Notes: generated by a model not told the origin, from the sequence alone. A stretch of 64,000 nucleotides of DNA from Mycolicibacterium grossiae (GCF_008329645.1 NZ_CP043474.1:1612001-1676000); one strand, 5' to 3'. Counted from the stretch's first letter, positions 25,390 to 34,284 are shown. Translations and numbers: made by a program.

Positions 25390-26466
25390 ATGCGCATCGT
25401 CATCACCGGAGCGTCCGGCAACGTGGGCACGGCCGTCCTGCGCCGACTGCGCCAGATGGATCCCGCCCCCGACCTGGTCGGCGTGGTCCGGCGGCCCCCC
25501 AAGCCCGTCGGGGACTACGCCGGCGTCACCTGGCACGGCCTGGACCTCGCCGAGCCCTCGGCGGCGAGCGAACTGCGCGACGTCTTCGACGGCGCCGACG
25601 CCGTCGTCCACCTCGCGTGGGGCTTCCAACCCACCCGCAACACCGAGTACCTCACGCGTCTCGGCGTCGGCGGTACCTCGGCCGTGCTGAAGGCCGCGCA
25701 CGCCGCGAAAGTGGGCCAGCTGCTGCACATGTCGTCGGTCGGCACCTACGCCGGCGGACGCTACGGCCAGCGGGTGGACGAGTCCTGGCCGACGACGGGC
25801 ATCCCGTCCTCGGCCTACAGCCGCGACAAGTCGGCCGCCGAGGAGGTGCTCGACTCCTATGAGCGCGAGTACGGCGACGAGGGCGTGCCGATCACCCGCA
25901 TGCGGCCCGGCTTCATCGTGCAGCGCGCCGCCGCCAGCGGTCTCATGCGCTACGCGCTCCCGGGTTACGTCCCCATGGGGATCGTCCCGCTGCTGCCGGT
26001 CCTGCCGATCGACCGCAAGCTGCGCATCCCGCTGATCCACGCCGACGACGTCGCCGACGCCTTCGCCCGCGCGATCGAGCGCCGGACACCGGGACCGTTC
26101 AACCTCGCCGCTGAGCCGCCGATGAGCCGCGAGGACGTGGCGAAGGTGCTGCACGCCAAGCCCGTTCACGTGCCGTCGGGTCTGCTCGGCCGGCTCGTCG
26201 ACGTCAGCTACGCGCTGCGCGCCCAGCCCATCGACCGTGGCTGGCTCGACCTGGCGTTCAGCGTCCCGCTGCTCGATTGCACGCGCGCCCGCGACGAATT
26301 GGCCTGGCAGCCTCGCTGGAGTGCCACCGAGGCCCTTGCCGACGTGTTGAAGGGCGTCGCCGAGCAGGCGCACACCGACAGCCCGCCGCTGCGCCGCCGG
26401 TCGATGCTCGAGCAGCTGCGCCGCGACCTGACCAAGGGGCTGATGACCACCCGGCCGTTGCCGTAG
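25390..26466 (+). CDS. NAD-dependent epimerase/dehydratase family protein
   Basis: A 358-residue extended short-chain dehydrogenase. The nucleotide-binding loop is VITGASGNVGTAVL and the active-site motif is SAYSRDKSAAEEVL (YxxxK), with the catalytic serine in LLHMSSVGTY. It follows the esterase by 8 nt and abuts the monooxygenase gene, indicating one transcript. The substrate may be a sugar nucleotide or a hydroxy-lipid, which the sequence does not settle. Confidence 0.85.
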   Translation: MRIVITGASGNVGTAVLRRLRQMDPAPDLVGVVRRPPKPVGDYAGVTWHGLDLAEPSAASELRDVFDGADAVVHLAWGFQPTRNTEYLTRLGVGGTSAVLKAAHAAKVGQLLHMSSVGTYAGGRYGQRVDESWPTTGIPSSAYSRDKSAAEEVLDSYEREYGDEGVPITRMRPGFIVQRAAASGLMRYALPGYVPMGIVPLLPVLPIDRKLRIPLIHADDVADAFARAIERRTPGPFNLAAEPPMSREDVAKVLHAKPVHVPSGLLGRLVDVSYALRAQPIDRGWLDLAFSVPLLDCTRARDELAWQPRWSATEALADVLKGVAEQAHTDSPPLRRRSMLEQLRRDLTKGLMTTRPLP

Positions 26467-27621
26467 ATGGCCGACGGCGAACGGGTCCTCGTCGTCGGTG
26501 CGGGACCGTGCGGCCTCGCGATCGCGCGGCAGCTCCGGCACGACCAGGGTATCGACGCGCTCGTCGTCGACCGCGCGGATGCGCCAGCCTCGTCATGGCG
26601 ACGGATCTACGAGGGCTTCCGGTTGAACACCTGCGGCTACTGGTCGCACCTCCCCGGGCAGACCATCCCGCGCCGATACGGTCGGTGGCCGCGCCGCGAC
26701 GACATGGTGTCGTACTTCGATGACTACGTCCGGCGCCAAGGGTTGCGGATCGCGTTCGGCGAGAACGTGATACGGATCGATCCGGACGGCGAGCGTTGGC
26801 AGGTGACCACCGACGGCGAGACCCGGTTCGCCGCGGCCGTCGTCGTCGCCACCGGCAACTACCACACCCCGGCCATCCCACCGTGGCCCGGGATGGACGG
26901 CTTCACCGGCGACGTGCTGCACTCCGCGGACTACCGCAGCCCGTGGCCGTGGCGCGGCCGCGACGTGCTGGTCGTCGGCTCCGGCAACTCCGCGGTGGAC
27001 ATCGTGCTGCAGCTCAGCGCCGGCACGGGGGCGGATGCCGTGGCCGGCCGGGTCCGGATGTCGGTGCGCACCCCGCCCCACCTGGTGCCCCGTTCGGCCG
27101 CCGGAATCCCCGTCGACGCGTTCAGCCCGCTGTTCGACGGCCTGCCCGTCCCCGTCCTCGACCATGCCGGAGCGCTGTTGCGACGGGTGTGGTTCCGCGA
27201 CTCGACCGCCGCCGGGCTGCCCGCGCCCGAGCAGGGCATGTACACCGCGCTGCGCGAGGACCGCAAGGTGCCGACGTTGGCCGACGAGCTGGTGCCGCGC
27301 ATCCGCGACGGCGCCATCGAGGTGGTGGGCGCCGTCGAATCGTTCGACGCCCAGCGCGTCGTCCTCGCCGACGGCCGTTCGGTGACGCCCGACGTCGTGA
27401 TCGCCGCGACGGGTTACCGCACCGGCCTCGAGCCCATGGTGGGCCACCTCGGCGTGCTGGACCCCGATGGTCATCCCGAGGTCGACGGGCTGCCCGGTGC
27501 GGCGCCGGGACTGTGGTTCGCCGGATACGACGAGCCGCTGATCGGACCGCTCAAGTCCTTCCGGCGGCAGGCCACGCCGATTGCACGCGACGTCGCACGG
27601 TTCTTGGGCGCCGCCGCCTAG
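26467..27621 (+). CDS. Flavin-containing monooxygenase-like protein
   Basis: A 384-residue two-dinucleotide-fold flavoprotein. The FAD site is VLVVGAGPCGLAIARQL, the NADPH site is VLVVGSGNSAVDIVLQL, and IAATGYRTGLEPM is the linker ATG motif. It starts immediately after the epimerase stop. The enzyme would oxygenate a nitrogen, sulfur or carbonyl group. Relatives include FMO and Baeyer-Villiger enzymes, but the long BVMO signature is not obvious. Confidence 0.8.
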   Translation: MADGERVLVVGAGPCGLAIARQLRHDQGIDALVVDRADAPASSWRRIYEGFRLNTCGYWSHLPGQTIPRRYGRWPRRDDMVSYFDDYVRRQGLRIAFGENVIRIDPDGERWQVTTDGETRFAAAVVVATGNYHTPAIPPWPGMDGFTGDVLHSADYRSPWPWRGRDVLVVGSGNSAVDIVLQLSAGTGADAVAGRVRMSVRTPPHLVPRSAAGIPVDAFSPLFDGLPVPVLDHAGALLRRVWFRDSTAAGLPAPEQGMYTALREDRKVPTLADELVPRIRDGAIEVVGAVESFDAQRVVLADGRSVTPDVVIAATGYRTGLEPMVGHLGVLDPDGHPEVDGLPGAAPGLWFAGYDEPLIGPLKSFRRQATPIARDVARFLGAAA

Positions 27622-27673
27622 CGCCAGCAGCCGTGGCGTGAATCGCCGCCGCGCACCCGGCGTTGCACCGGGC

Positions 27674-28696
27674 ATGGACGCGAATCTCTCCGGCGGGGTG
27701 TTCAGCAGGCGAGGCTTCGGCACGGCACTCGGGCTGGCCGCCGCCGCCATGGCCGCCGGATCCGCCTGTGCGAGATCTTCTTTCGCTGGCACCGGCGGAC
27801 ACACGGCATTCCGGAACTACCGACAGGTCGGCGCGGGCGTGCTGGACGTCGGGTACGCCGAGGACGGGCCGGCCGACGGCACGCCGGTGCTCCTGCTGCA
27901 CGGGTGGCCCTACGACATCCACGCCTACGTCGACGTGGCGCCGCTGCTCGCCGAGCGCGGCTTCCGGGTGATCGTGCCGTACCTGCGCGGCTTCGGCGCG
28001 ACGCGGTTCACCTCGTCGACCACCGTGCGCAACGGGCAGCAGGCCGCGGTCGCGAGTGACGTCGTCGCCCTGCTGGACGCCCTCGACACCCCCGACGCAG
28101 TGCTCGCCGGATTCGACTGGGGCGCACGGTCGGCCGACGTCGTCGCGGCGCTGTGGCCGCACCGTGTCCGTGCGCTGGTGTCGGTCAGCGGCTACCTCGT
28201 CGTGGACCGGGTCGCCAACCAGGCGCCGCTGCCCCCGCAGGCCGAACTCGGCTGGTGGTACCAGTACTACTTCGCCACCGACCGCGGCGAGCGCGGCTAC
28301 CGGCAGAACACCCGCGACTTCAACCGGCTCATCTGGCGCAACGCCTCACCGAAGTGGACCTTCGACGACGCCACCTACGCGCGCAGCGCCGCCGCGTTCG
28401 ACAATCCGGACCACGTCGACGTCGTCGTCCACAACTACCGCTGGCGACTGAATCTCGCACCGGGCGAGCCGCAGTACGACGACCTCGAACGTCGGCTCGC
28501 GGCCCGGCCCACGATCGGGGTGCCGACCATCACCATCGGCAGCGACTTCGACGGCCCGACCAAGGACGGCGCGGCGTACCGGGGGCAGTTCACCGGCCGG
28601 TACGCCCACCGCGTGCTCGACGGCATCGGTCACGACGTCCCGCAGGAGGCGCCCCGGCAGTTCGCCGACGCCGTCGTCGACGCCACCCGCCTCTAG
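27674..28696 (+). CDS. Tat-exported alpha/beta hydrolase
   Basis: A 340-residue hydrolase of the haloalkane dehalogenase/epoxide hydrolase type. The N-terminus carries a twin-arginine signal (FSRRGFGTALGLAAAAMAAG, cleavage after SACA), so it is exported folded. The catalytic core shows LLLHGWPYDIHAYVDV, AGFDWGARSAD (Asp nucleophile position), and GIGHDVPQEAP with the histidine. The start is the ATG at 27674; a frame extended upstream from 27581 has no support. The convergent ECF sigma gene lies 23 nt away. Confidence 0.85.
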   Translation: MDANLSGGVFSRRGFGTALGLAAAAMAAGSACARSSFAGTGGHTAFRNYRQVGAGVLDVGYAEDGPADGTPVLLLHGWPYDIHAYVDVAPLLAERGFRVIVPYLRGFGATRFTSSTTVRNGQQAAVASDVVALLDALDTPDAVLAGFDWGARSADVVAALWPHRVRALVSVSGYLVVDRVANQAPLPPQAELGWWYQYYFATDRGERGYRQNTRDFNRLIWRNASPKWTFDDATYARSAAAFDNPDHVDVVVHNYRWRLNLAPGEPQYDDLERRLAARPTIGVPTITIGSDFDGPTKDGAAYRGQFTGRYAHRVLDGIGHDVPQEAPRQFADAVVDATRL

Positions 28697-28719
28697 TGCA
28701 CGACGGCTCGGGTGACCGT

Positions 28720-29265
28720 TCAGGCGACGGCGAGGGCGGCGCGCAGCCGGAGCCGGGCGCGGTGCACGCGCGACATGACCGTGCCGACGGGGATGCCCTC
28801 GAGATCGGCGATGTCCCGGTACGGCAGCTCCTCGATCGCCGCGTAGTACATCGCCGTCCGCAACGTCTCGGGCAGCGAGGCCAGTGCGGCGCGGAGGCGC
28901 TCGTCGGGCAGGCGGCGCATCGCCTGGAACTCGGCCGACGGCTGTGTCGGCAGGACCGCGGCGGCCACGTCGTCGAACGTCTCGGTGAGCGCCTCGCGGG
29001 GCCGCCGCTCGACGCGCCGGTGCCCGCTGATCCACGTGTTGACCAGGATGCGGAACAGCCAGGCGCGCAGATGGGCACCGCCGTCGAACGTCCCGCGCCC
29101 GGCCCACGCCCGGGTGAGCGTCTCCTGCAGCAGGTCGTCCGCATCGTGCGGAGTGGTGGCGTACCGTCGCGCTGCGCGGCGCAGCTCCGGCAGCAGCGGC
29201 GCGACGCCGGCGGCGAACTCGGCGGCGGTCATCGGCGACGGGGCAGTGGGACTCACGATGACCAT
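28720..29265 (-). CDS. ECF-type RNA polymerase sigma factor
   Basis: A 181-residue sigma factor. Region 2 has DADDLLQETLTRAW and HLRAWLFRILVNTW; region 4 has ELPYRDIADLEGIPVGTVMS followed by an arginine-rich helix. An ATG at 29232 (MTAAEF) would shorten it by 11 residues and would leave the palindrome at 29262-29278 outside the coding sequence, so the start is uncertain. No anti-sigma factor gene lies next to it, which is unusual for ECF factors. The Tat hydrolase is convergent. Confidence 0.85.
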   Translation of the reverse strand: MVIVSPTAPSPMTAAEFAAGVAPLLPELRRAARRYATTPHDADDLLQETLTRAWAGRGTFDGGAHLRAWLFRILVNTWISGHRRVERRPREALTETFDDVAAAVLPTQPSAEFQAMRRLPDERLRAALASLPETLRTAMYYAAIEELPYRDIADLEGIPVGTVMSRVHRARLRLRAALAVA

Positions 29266-29278
29266 GACACCGTCATGG
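29262..29278. promoter_or_regulatory. CCATGAC-ACC-GTCATGG palindrome at the sigma factor start
   Basis: Perfect 7-bp arms separated by 3 bases overlap the annotated start codon of the ECF sigma gene. Either this is an operator for the divergent LysR regulator or an autoregulatory site, or the true sigma start is the ATG at 29232 and the palindrome is in its leader. Confidence 0.4.
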
Positions 29279-29302
29279 AGTCATCGCGTCCAACGATCGT
29301 TT

Positions 29303-29319
29303 TCGATGGTTACCATCGA
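29303..29319. promoter_or_regulatory. TCGATGG-TTA-CCATCGA palindrome, candidate LysR operator
   Basis: Perfect 7-bp arms with a 3-bp centre lie 45-61 nt upstream of the LysR start codon, in the region shared with the divergent sigma factor gene. The length and position match autoregulatory LysR-type sites. Confidence 0.5.
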
Positions 29320-29363
29320 GTGCCGAGATGACCGGAGCACCGACCGCTGATAGCTTCGTCCGC

Positions 29364-30266
29364 ATGGAGCTGCGCCAGCTGGAGTACTTCATGGCCGTGG
29401 CCGACGAGATGAGCTTCACGCGCGCCGCCGCGCGGGTGCACGTCGTGCAATCGGCGCTATCGACGTCGATCAAGAAGCTCGAGGACGAGCTGGCAGTGCA
29501 GCTGTTCGACCGCTCACGGCAACGAATCCGGCTCACCCCGGCCGGCGAGCACCTGCGCGAGCACGCGCGGCAGCTGCTGAAGGCCGCCCGGCTGGCGAAG
29601 GACTCGCTCACCGACTACCGCGGCCACCTCACGGGCACGGTGGAATTCGGCTCGCTGGTCACCTTCGGCACGCTCGACGTCGCCAAGGTGCTCGGCGACT
29701 TCCATGCCGCCCATCCGTACGTGCGCATCCGGTTGCAGCTCAGCCAGGTCGGCTCCTCTGCCTACATGACGTCGATCGCCGACGGGTCGCTGGATCTTGC
29801 ATTGGTGTCCGCACCGCACCGCATCCCGGCCGGCATCGACACGCAGGTGCTCGTCGAGGAGGAGATGGTGTTCGCGTGCCGCGCCGACCATCCCCTGGCC
29901 GGCCGGCCGCACGTGCGCGTCGAGGATCTCGCCGAGGAGAACCTGGTCGGCTTTCCGGTCGGCTTCGGCATCCGACGCTTGGTGGACGACGCCTTCGGTG
30001 CCGCGGGCATCACGCCACGCACGCCGTACGAGGTGCCGGCCGACTACACCGTGTCCGCGGCGCTGGTTCGCAACGGACTCGGGACGTCGTTCATGCCGGT
30101 CAGCGAGGTCGCGCGGTTCGGTGACCTGGTCGGCATCTCACTGGCCGAACCGCTCCGGTGGCGGATCCACCTGGCGCGACCGCTGGCCGATCACATCAGC
30201 CCGGCGGCCGCGCGGCTGGCGGACATGCTGTGCGCCGCGGCGGGGGCTGCCGGCGGCGTCAGGTGA
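29364..30266 (+). CDS. LysR family transcriptional regulator
   Basis: A 300-residue regulator. The helix-turn-helix is MELRQLEYFMAVADEMSFTR through VVQSALSTSIKKLEDELAV, and the effector-binding domain runs from about residue 90, with LVEEEMVFACRADHPLA. The ATG at 29364 is used rather than the one at 29328, because MELRQLEYF is the classic start of the family. It is divergent from the ECF sigma gene and its 3' end overlaps the convergent Rieske protein gene by 8 nt. The effector is unknown. Confidence 0.9.
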   Translation: MELRQLEYFMAVADEMSFTRAAARVHVVQSALSTSIKKLEDELAVQLFDRSRQRIRLTPAGEHLREHARQLLKAARLAKDSLTDYRGHLTGTVEFGSLVTFGTLDVAKVLGDFHAAHPYVRIRLQLSQVGSSAYMTSIADGSLDLALVSAPHRIPAGIDTQVLVEEEMVFACRADHPLAGRPHVRVEDLAEENLVGFPVGFGIRRLVDDAFGAAGITPRTPYEVPADYTVSAALVRNGLGTSFMPVSEVARFGDLVGISLAEPLRWRIHLARPLADHISPAAARLADMLCAAAGAAGGVR

Positions 30267-30711
30267 GCCAGATGGCGCCGTCGCGGACCTCGACGTCGTA
30301 GCGGCGCAGTTTGAGGACGTTGCCGACGGCCTTGAACGTCGACGAGTACGGCTTGAAGCCGAAGATGCGCCCCTTGGGTCCGTTCGTCATCGCGCCGCTG
30401 TGGACGTCGTAATCGGCACGGTGCCAGGGGCATTGGAGGCAACCGTCCTCGGTGACGCGGCCACGACCCAGTTTGGCGAACTGATGGCGGCACAGGTTGC
30501 TCACCGCGAACGGCGTGCCGTCCGGGGTCAGGCCGACGGCCAGCACGCCGTGCTCGCCGGTGTCGACCTCGGTGACGCGACGCTCGTCGAGGTCGTCGAC
30601 GGCCACCAGGCGGCGGCCCTGCGCACGGACGGGATGATCGTGCAGGACGGGGGGAATCAGGCTGGGCGTGTCGACGCCGCGCTCGTGGGGGCTGTTGCGG
30701 AGTCCGGTCAT
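30259..30711 (-). CDS. Rieske [2Fe-2S] domain protein
   Basis: A 150-residue single-domain Rieske protein. The cluster ligands are C-R-H in SNLCRHQFAKLG and C-P-W-H in CLQCPWHRADYD. The C-terminal GRIFGFKPYSSTFKAVGN completes the fold. The ATG at 30711 is preferred; an upstream start at 30807 would add a cysteine-containing tail that reaches into the MarR promoter. No oxygenase catalytic domain is attached. It could serve as a ferredoxin for an oxygenase elsewhere, or as a sensor. Confidence 0.8.
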   Translation of the reverse strand: MTGLRNSPHERGVDTPSLIPPVLHDHPVRAQGRRLVAVDDLDERRVTEVDTGEHGVLAVGLTPDGTPFAVSNLCRHQFAKLGRGRVTEDGCLQCPWHRADYDVHSGAMTNGPKGRIFGFKPYSSTFKAVGNVLKLRRYDVEVRDGAIWLT

Positions 30712-30831
30712 GCACCCGCGATACCCGTGCCGACCGGCGCGAAACCGGCGCGTGCCCGCGGTGGCCAAGGGGGCACCGTAGTGACAATCCCGACATGGAT
30801 AGGGCACTAATCATTCGCGTACGATCGAAGC

Positions 30832-31317
30832 ATGGCCGCAACCACCACGACGGACGTCGACCCGCTGGCGCTCGAGCAGCAGGTCTGCTTCGCGCTGGCG
30901 GTGACGAATCGCGCGGTGTTGTCGGTGTACCGGCCGCTGCTGGAGCCGCTGGGGCTGACCCACCCGCAGTACCTGGTGATGCTGGCGCTCTGGGATCACG
31001 CGAAGACCGATGCGGGACAACCGTTGTCGGTCAAGCAGATCGCCGCGGCACTACAGCTGGACTCGGCGACACTGTCGCCGATGCTCAAGCGTCTGGAGTC
31101 CCTCGGATTCGTTACCCGCGGCCGGAGCGCGACCGACGAGCGCACCATCCGCGTCGAGCTGACGCCGTCCGGCGCCGACCTGCGCGACCGGGCGCTGGAG
31201 ATCCCACCCACGGTGGTGCGGCGGCTCGGCGTCGACCTCGCCGAACTCGACGACCTGCGTCGCGTCCTCACCCGCATCAACGCCGCGGCGCTGGCCGCCG
31301 GCGCCCTCGACTCGTGA
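30832..31317 (+). CDS. MarR family regulator, OhrR-like
   Basis: A 161-residue winged-helix regulator. The N-terminal LEQQVCFALAVTNRAV matches the peroxide-sensing segment of OhrR, where one cysteine (here Cys19) is oxidised by organic hydroperoxides. The DNA-binding region is VKQIAAALQLDSATLSPMLKRLE, with the wing around TRGRSATDERTI. No ohr peroxidase gene is next to it. A small membrane protein gene follows 23 nt downstream. Confidence 0.85.
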   Translation: MAATTTTDVDPLALEQQVCFALAVTNRAVLSVYRPLLEPLGLTHPQYLVMLALWDHAKTDAGQPLSVKQIAAALQLDSATLSPMLKRLESLGFVTRGRSATDERTIRVELTPSGADLRDRALEIPPTVVRRLGVDLAELDDLRRVLTRINAAALAAGALDS

Positions 31318-31340
31318 CCCCCCGACCCCAAGGAGCCAGC

Positions 31341-31766
31341 ATGGCCGCCCAACCGGCCGACAAGCCGAATCTCTGGCAGTACGTGACGTATTCGTACGGT
31401 CGCCGGCTGCCGTCGTCGATGCACCGCTGGGTGGCCGAGGATCTGGCCGGACAGGGTTCGGTGCGCAGGCACATGATCCGGATGGCGATCCCGCCGCTGC
31501 TCGTGCTGGGGCCGCTGTGGCTGATCCCGGCGTCGTTCTACGTGCACCTCGAGATGACGGCGCCGATCTACATCTGGGCGATCCTCATGGCGCTGGCGCT
31601 CAACAAGGTGTGGCGCCGGCACCGGCTGGCTCAGCACGGGCTCGACCCGAACCTGGTCGACGTCATCAAGCGCAAGCGCGACGCCCACATCCACGAGGAC
31701 TACGCCCGCCGCTTCGGTCCCCGGCCCGACGAGGCCAAGTGGCAGCAGAACAGCAGTCCGTTCTAG
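31341..31766 (+). CDS. DUF5313-like small membrane protein
   Basis: A 141-residue protein with a soluble N-terminus (LWQYVTYSYGRRLPSSMHRW), then two hydrophobic segments around residues 47-67 and 73-90 that could form a membrane hairpin, and a basic C-terminal tail. The family is common in mycobacteria and has no assigned function. It follows the MarR gene by 23 nt and is convergent with the carboxylase gene, with 3 nt between stops. Confidence 0.75.
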   Translation: MAAQPADKPNLWQYVTYSYGRRLPSSMHRWVAEDLAGQGSVRRHMIRMAIPPLLVLGPLWLIPASFYVHLEMTAPIYIWAILMALALNKVWRRHRLAQHGLDPNLVDVIKRKRDAHIHEDYARRFGPRPDEAKWQQNSSPF

Positions 31767-31769
31767 CGG

Positions 31770-33356
31770 TCACCAGCTGTCGACGAAGCGCCGCGGTCTG
31801 GTGTCCCGCTGCGGGGTGCCCGCGGCGATGAGGGTGTCGAGGATGCGACCGCGGGTCTCGGCGGGGTCGATGACGTCGTCGATCTCGAACAGCATGGCGG
31901 CGTTGAGCGCCTTCGCGTTGTCCTGAGCCGCCGCGGTGGCCTGCCGGACGAAGTCCTCGCGGGCGGTCTCGTCGTCGATGGCCTCGATTTCCTTGCGCAG
32001 GCCCAGCCGGACGGCGCCTTCGAGCCCCATCGGGCCGAGGTGCGCGCCGGGCCAGGCCACGGTGAGCAGGGGTTCGCGAAGGCTGCCGCCGGCCATCGCC
32101 TGCGCGCCCAGGCCGTAGCCGCGGCGCAGCACGACGGCGATGAGGGGCACCGTCAACGCCGCTCCGGCCAGCAGCAGGCGCGAGCCACGGCGGACCAGGC
32201 CCTCGGCTTCAGCGGCCGGGCCGACCATGTAGCCCGGGCAGTCGATCAGCGAGATCACCGGCAGCCCGAACGACTCGCACAGCTGCAGGAAGCGTGCGGC
32301 CTTGTCCGCGGCGCGCGCGGTGATGGCGCCGGCCATGACGAGCGTGTTGTTGGCGATGACGCCCACCGGTCGCCCGCCGATGCGGCCCAGCGCGGTGACC
32401 ATCTCGGGTGCGAACTTCTCCCGCAGGAACGTGACCGAGCCAGCGTCACAGAGGGTTTCGACGATCGGGGTGACCCGGTAGGCGCGACGGGCGCGTTCCG
32501 GGACGGCGGTGCGCAGGGCGGTCTGGTCGGGTGCGTCGCCCGGTGCGGTGGCGCCCTGGAAGTAGCCGAGGAGCGTCTTGGTGACGGCGACGGCGTGCGC
32601 TTCGTCGGCGGTGACCACGTCGACGACGCCGTTCGGGGACTGCACCGCGATGGGGCCCACCTCGTCGGGATGGACGTCGCCGAGGCCGCCACCGGCGATC
32701 ATCGCGGGGCCACCCATGCCGATCGAGGCGTCCTCGGTGGCGACGATCAGGTCGGAGCACCCGGCGATGACGGCGTTGCCGGCGAAGCACCGGCCCTTCA
32801 CGATCGCGATGCGGGGGACGAGGCCGGAGAGCTTGGCCCACAGCGCGAACGCCCGGACGTCGAGCGAGGAGACGACGGGGTAGTCGGTGTCGCCGGGGCG
32901 CCCGCCGCCGCCCTCGGCGAAGAACACCGTGGGCAGGTGCATCCGCTCGATGAGGTCGAAGAGCCGGTCCTTCTTGTGGTGGCCGAGGGCGCCCTGAGTG
33001 CCCGCGAGGACGGTGTAGTCGTAGGACAGGACGGCGCAGGCGCTGCGTTCGGGGCCGAACTGGTCGCCGTTGATGCGGGCCGTGCCCGCGATGAGTCCGT
33101 CGGCGGGCGTGCGGGCAATGAGGTCGTCGACGTCGCGCCGCTGCCGTTGCGCGGCGATGGCGAAGCGGCCGTACTCGACGAAGGAACCGGCGTCGACGAG
33201 GTCGGCGAGGTTCTCCCGTGCGGTGCGGCCGCCTCTCGCGTGCCGGCGCTCGACGGCGTCGGGCCGGGCGGCGTCCTCGGTGAGCGCGCGGCGGCGCAGC
33301 AGTTCCCGGTGGTCCTCGCGAAGGGCGTCCGGCTGGTCGGCATGCTGCTCGCTCAT
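31770..33356 (-). CDS. Acyl-CoA carboxylase beta (carboxyltransferase) subunit
   Basis: A 528-residue carboxyltransferase with the two crotonase-like halves. The N-terminal half has RSACAVLSYDYTVLAGTQG and the CoA-binding HHKKDRLFDLIER; the C-terminal half has LIDCPGYMVGPAAEAEGLVRR and GYGLGAQAMAGG. It transfers a carboxyl group from biotin to an acyl-CoA. No biotin-carrier alpha subunit is beside it, so the partner is encoded elsewhere. The stretch upstream of its start is the repeat-filled intergenic region. Confidence 0.85.
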   Translation of the reverse strand: MSEQHADQPDALREDHRELLRRRALTEDAARPDAVERRHARGGRTARENLADLVDAGSFVEYGRFAIAAQRQRRDVDDLIARTPADGLIAGTARINGDQFGPERSACAVLSYDYTVLAGTQGALGHHKKDRLFDLIERMHLPTVFFAEGGGGRPGDTDYPVVSSLDVRAFALWAKLSGLVPRIAIVKGRCFAGNAVIAGCSDLIVATEDASIGMGGPAMIAGGGLGDVHPDEVGPIAVQSPNGVVDVVTADEAHAVAVTKTLLGYFQGATAPGDAPDQTALRTAVPERARRAYRVTPIVETLCDAGSVTFLREKFAPEMVTALGRIGGRPVGVIANNTLVMAGAITARAADKAARFLQLCESFGLPVISLIDCPGYMVGPAAEAEGLVRRGSRLLLAGAALTVPLIAVVLRRGYGLGAQAMAGGSLREPLLTVAWPGAHLGPMGLEGAVRLGLRKEIEAIDDETAREDFVRQATAAAQDNAKALNAAMLFEIDDVIDPAETRGRILDTLIAAGTPQRDTRPRRFVDSW

Positions 33357-33415
33357 TGCCTCGCACTGTATGCGGTGCCGGCGGGCGGGCCGCGCGGCCC
33401 GGGAGTGCGCGTTCG

Positions 33416-34242
33416 GATTGCCCGCCTTTCAGCGACAAGTCGCGACAATCGTGGGCGCTCGGCCGTCTCGCCGGCACGGCGCAGTCCGAGTGCCGGGGTG
33501 CCTCGGGGAGTGTGCGTTGCGATTGCCCGCCTTGGAGCGACAACTCGCGACAGTCGGGGGCGTCGGGCCGTCTCGCCGGCACGGGGCGCAGTCCGACTGC
33601 CGGGGTGCCTCGGGGAGTGTGCGGTGCGATTGCCCGCCTTGGAGCGACAACTCGCGACAATCGGGGGCGTCGAGCCGTCTCGCCGGCACGGGGTGCACTC
33701 CGGATGTCGCGGTGCCTCGGGGAGTGCGCGTTGCGATTGCCCGCCTTGGAGCGACAACTCGCGACAACTGGGGGCGCCGAGCCGTCTCGCCGGCACGGGG
33801 CGCAGCCCGGGCCCGCGGTGCCTCCGGGAGTGTGCGTTGCGATTGCCCGCCTTGGAGCGACGACTCGCGACAATCGGGGGCGCCGAGCCGTCTCGCCAGC
33901 ACGGGTGCACTCTGGGTGCCGCGGTGCCTCGGGGAGTGTGCGTTGCGATTGCCCACCTTGCAGCGACAACCCGCGACACGGGCCCAGACCTCGACGGCCG
34001 GCGGCGCGAACCGGCTCGCGTGTCGCGACTTGTCGCTCAGAGGCGGGCAATCGAGATCGACTCTCCGGCGCGGGCGCGCGCCGCCCCGGGCGGCCCGGTG
34101 GCGTTGTCGCGAGTTGTCGCTGAGAGGTGGGCATCTGCCATCGCCACGGCCCGCGCCGGCCGCAGTCGCGCGGACCCGCAGGCGCGCAGGCTGCGCAGCC
34201 TGGGGTCCATTGTCGCGAGTTGTCGCTCAGAGGCGGGCAATC
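33416..34242. repeat. Cluster of nine 35-bp elements in direct and inverted orientation
   Basis: This lies in a gene-free stretch of about 1.05 kb (33357-34407). Six direct copies of a 35-bp core start at 33416, 33521, 33628, 33735, 33841 and 33947, spaced 105-107 bp. Three inverted copies follow at 34020-34052, 34104-34135 and 34209-34242. The core begins GATTGCCCGCC and ends CGCGACAATC, so its ends are inverted repeats (GATTG/CAATC), and it holds an internal GCGACAA direct repeat. The direct copies also share flanking sequence (GCCGTCTCGCCGGCACGGG), so whole 106-bp units were duplicated. ORFs here are low-complexity and without homology I recognise. Confidence 0.9.
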
Positions 34243-34263
34243 TAAATCGACTTCCGGCCCCGG

Positions 34264-34284
34264 GCTCGGGCCCGAGGCCCGAGC
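34264..34284. terminator. Strong GC hairpin downstream of aldehyde dehydrogenase
   Basis: GCTCGGGCC and GGCCCGAGC arms with a 3-base loop form a perfect hairpin 124 nt past the aldehyde dehydrogenase stop. There is no U-rich tail, so a rho-independent role is uncertain. Confidence 0.35.

Noticed and set aside
33416..33980. Regularly spaced direct repeats resembling a CRISPR array
   Set aside because: The intervals between copies are themselves similar and about 70 bp, the element also occurs inverted, and no cas gene is in the window.
33356..34245. Several ORFs of 100-300 codons on both strands inside the repeat region
   Set aside because: Their predicted proteins are translations of the 106-bp repeats in every frame (recurring CDCPPWSDNSRQ-like strings), have no family resemblance and no ribosome-binding sites, so they are not genes.
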